From: Polyangiaceae bacterium
GTDB lineage: Bacteria > Myxococcota_A > Polyangia > Polyangiales > Polyangiaceae
DNA: 6,660 nucleotides
Direction of reading: 5' to 3'
NCBI GenBank assembly: GCA_025934595.1
Contig: JAICXU010000183.1
Span: 1-6,660 of the forward strand
Shown here in pieces: positions 5,728-6,660 of the stretch. How positions within the stretch are numbered: position 1 is the stretch's first letter; each line of letters begins with the position of its first letter. A model generated the notes under the pieces. That model was given only the letters and a program-made list of their open reading frames with translations, did not search any database and was not told where the DNA came from. The translations under genes were made by a program, and so were the position numbers.

Positions 5728-6660
5728 TCAAAAGAACGAGCCGTGATAGCTCGGCGGTATTGCGGGCGGGCTCCTCGCGTCGAAGCGCAAGACAATCGAG
5801 AGCTCCGACGGGACGAAGTAGACGAAGCGGCCGTCGAAGACTGCGCCGCGAAAGCGCTGCGCGTTCGGATCCACCGTGGAGGAATCGAATGCCGACCATG
5901 AGGAGGCTTGATCGTAGGGAAGGGTCGTGTCGTAACGCTCGATGCTGGCGCTGAGCCACGGCACCATGTACACGAAGCGCCCATCGAATACGTCGCCCCA
6001 ACAGATGGTGGCGAAGCCGGTCACCGGTGTCGTGTCGAACGTCGTCCACGATCCCGCCGAGTCGAATGCGCCCTGCGTGTCGTAACGAGCGGCGTGAGAA
6101 GGAACTCCAGACGCATAGTAGGGAGCGAGATACCAATAACGTCCGTCGAACACGCTGCCTGCGAACGCGGTGGCGCCGGGATCCTTCGTCGTGACGTCGA
6201 ACGATTTCCACGAGCCGAGCGTGCCGAAAGCGGTCTGCGGATCGTAGCGAACGGAGACTCCATTCGCGACGCTCGGCGTGCCCGCTCCGAAGTAGACATA
6301 TCGACCGTCGAATACGGAGCTCACGAGCCCCTTTGCGCTTGGAGTGAGCGTCGTGGGATCGAACGACATCCAAGACGCGCCGGCATCGAAGGAGCCCTGC
6401 GTGTCGTATTGCTTCACCGCGGGTGTTCCTTCTCCGCTCGCCGTGTAGACGTATCGTCCGTCGAACGATGCGCCTGCGAACGCGTCGCTCGTGAGCTGAT
6501 AGGTAATCCACGATCCCGGCGAATCGAACGCGGCTTGCGTGTCGTATCGCGCGACGAAGCTCGAGGCCGGACCGGGCGTCAAGTAGAGGTAGCGACCGTC
6601 GAACACGGAGCTCATGAACGCGTGCGCGTTCGGGTAGATCGTCGCGACGTCGAAGCTGGA
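5728..6660 (-). CDS. FDGRYVY-repeat protein, partial at right edge
   Basis: The open frame continues through the window edge (upstream residues SSFDVATIYPNAHAF still fit the repeat), so the N-terminus and any signal peptide are outside. The visible part is a tandem array of about 50-residue units, each opening with [V/S]FDGR[Y/F]xY, then an RYDxQ element, a Phe, an SW pair and an FDxTT turn, with a PxAxxFxG end. Six units are visible, the last one shortened to 37 residues and ending SYHGSFF. Evenly spaced beta-strand units of this size suggest a beta-propeller or other solenoid used for binding. That is inference from periodicity, and I do not recognise a named family. Only one Cys is seen, and no catalytic motif. 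It lies 33 bases upstream of the small lipoprotein gene on the same strand. The stop is TGA/TAG-type at 5728-5730 with no clear terminator after it. Confidence 0.85.
   Translation of the reverse strand, partial: SSFDVATIYPNAHAFMSSVFDGRYLYLTPGPASSFVARYDTQAAFDSPGSWITYQLTSDAFAGASFDGRYVYTASGEGTPAVKQYDTQGSFDAGASWMSFDPTTLTPSAKGLVSSVFDGRYVYFGAGTPSVANGVSVRYDPQTAFGTLGSWKSFDVTTKDPGATAFAGSVFDGRYWYLAPYYASGVPSHAARYDTQGAFDSAGSWTTFDTTPVTGFATICWGDVFDGRFVYMVPWLSASIERYDTTLPYDQASSWSAFDSSTVDPNAQRFRGAVFDGRFVYFVPSELSIVLRFDARSPPAIPPSYHGSFF
5731..6606 (-). repeat. Six tandem FDGR repeats (coding)
   Basis: Units in coding order: 6606-6469 (46 residues), 6468-6316 (51), 6315-6154 (54), 6153-5992 (54), 5991-5842 (50), 5841-5731 (37, terminal). 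The plus strand shows the DNA echo as six copies of a CGxCCxTCGAA word near 5824, 5980, 6145, 6302, 6456 and 6593. The units have diverged in sequence and length (e.g. the fourth ends FATICWGD where others have AFAGS), so the array is old rather than freshly expanded. Confidence 0.85.

Noticed and set aside
5700..6511. Minus-strand frame overlapping the FDGR repeat gene in an alternative phase
   Set aside because: Its upstream part is an Arg-rich shadow of the repeats; only the tail below 5680 looks protein-like, and that is reported as the lipoprotein relic.
5731..6606. Regular DNA repeats considered as a CRISPR-like or noncoding array
   Set aside because: Spacing is 138-162 bases, units diverge at synonymous sites, and the open frame runs through all of them; they are protein-coding repeats.

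Overview
The window looks like chromosomal DNA from a high-GC, secretion-rich bacterium, most probably a myxobacterium of the Polyangia/Sorangium type. This is inferred from protein style, not from a marker gene. The signs are a signal-peptide TPR/PEGA protein with two C-terminal membrane helices, lipoproteins with Asp/Gly/Ala-rich linkers after the lipobox, a CGGCGHxC cysteine motif beside lectin-like domains, and strong G/C bias at third codon positions. No rRNA, tRNA, CRISPR array or complete mobile element is visible.

Left part (1-3790, plus strand): a promoter-like element and a strong Shine-Dalgarno precede a two-gene unit. The first gene encodes an exported TPR/PEGA-type membrane protein. 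Nine bases after its stop begins a large lipoprotein of about 887 residues that reads as a chain of carbohydrate-binding-like modules: a SUEL/galactose-binding lectin-like domain, a LamG/concanavalin-like domain, a cysteine knot-like linker, two C-type-lectin-like segments and an unassigned beta-rich tail. The pair probably makes a cell-envelope protein and a surface-displayed binding protein or adhesin.

Middle part (about 3784-4275): a small gene graveyard. A 5'-truncated, internally deleted remnant of a CsoR/RcnR/FrmR-type metal or formaldehyde sensor starts inside the last codons of the lipoprotein gene. It is joined by an ATGA overlap to the C-terminal third of a DnaC-like helicase-loader ATPase that has lost its Walker A half. 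A short intergenic stretch with an 8-bp inverted repeat follows.

Right part (4276-6660, minus strand): a 379-residue cytoplasmic protein of unknown function, then a small lipoprotein gene that appears broken by a one-base frameshift in its signal peptide, then the 3' end of a gene for a repeat protein built of about 50-residue FDGRYVY units. That gene runs off the right edge. The repeat gene and the lipoprotein gene are 33 bases apart and probably co-transcribed.

The most notable items are the multi-lectin lipoprotein, the fused regulator/ATPase remnants, the frameshifted lipoprotein and the FDGRYVY repeat protein. Nothing in the window amounts to a demonstrable new defence or metabolic system.
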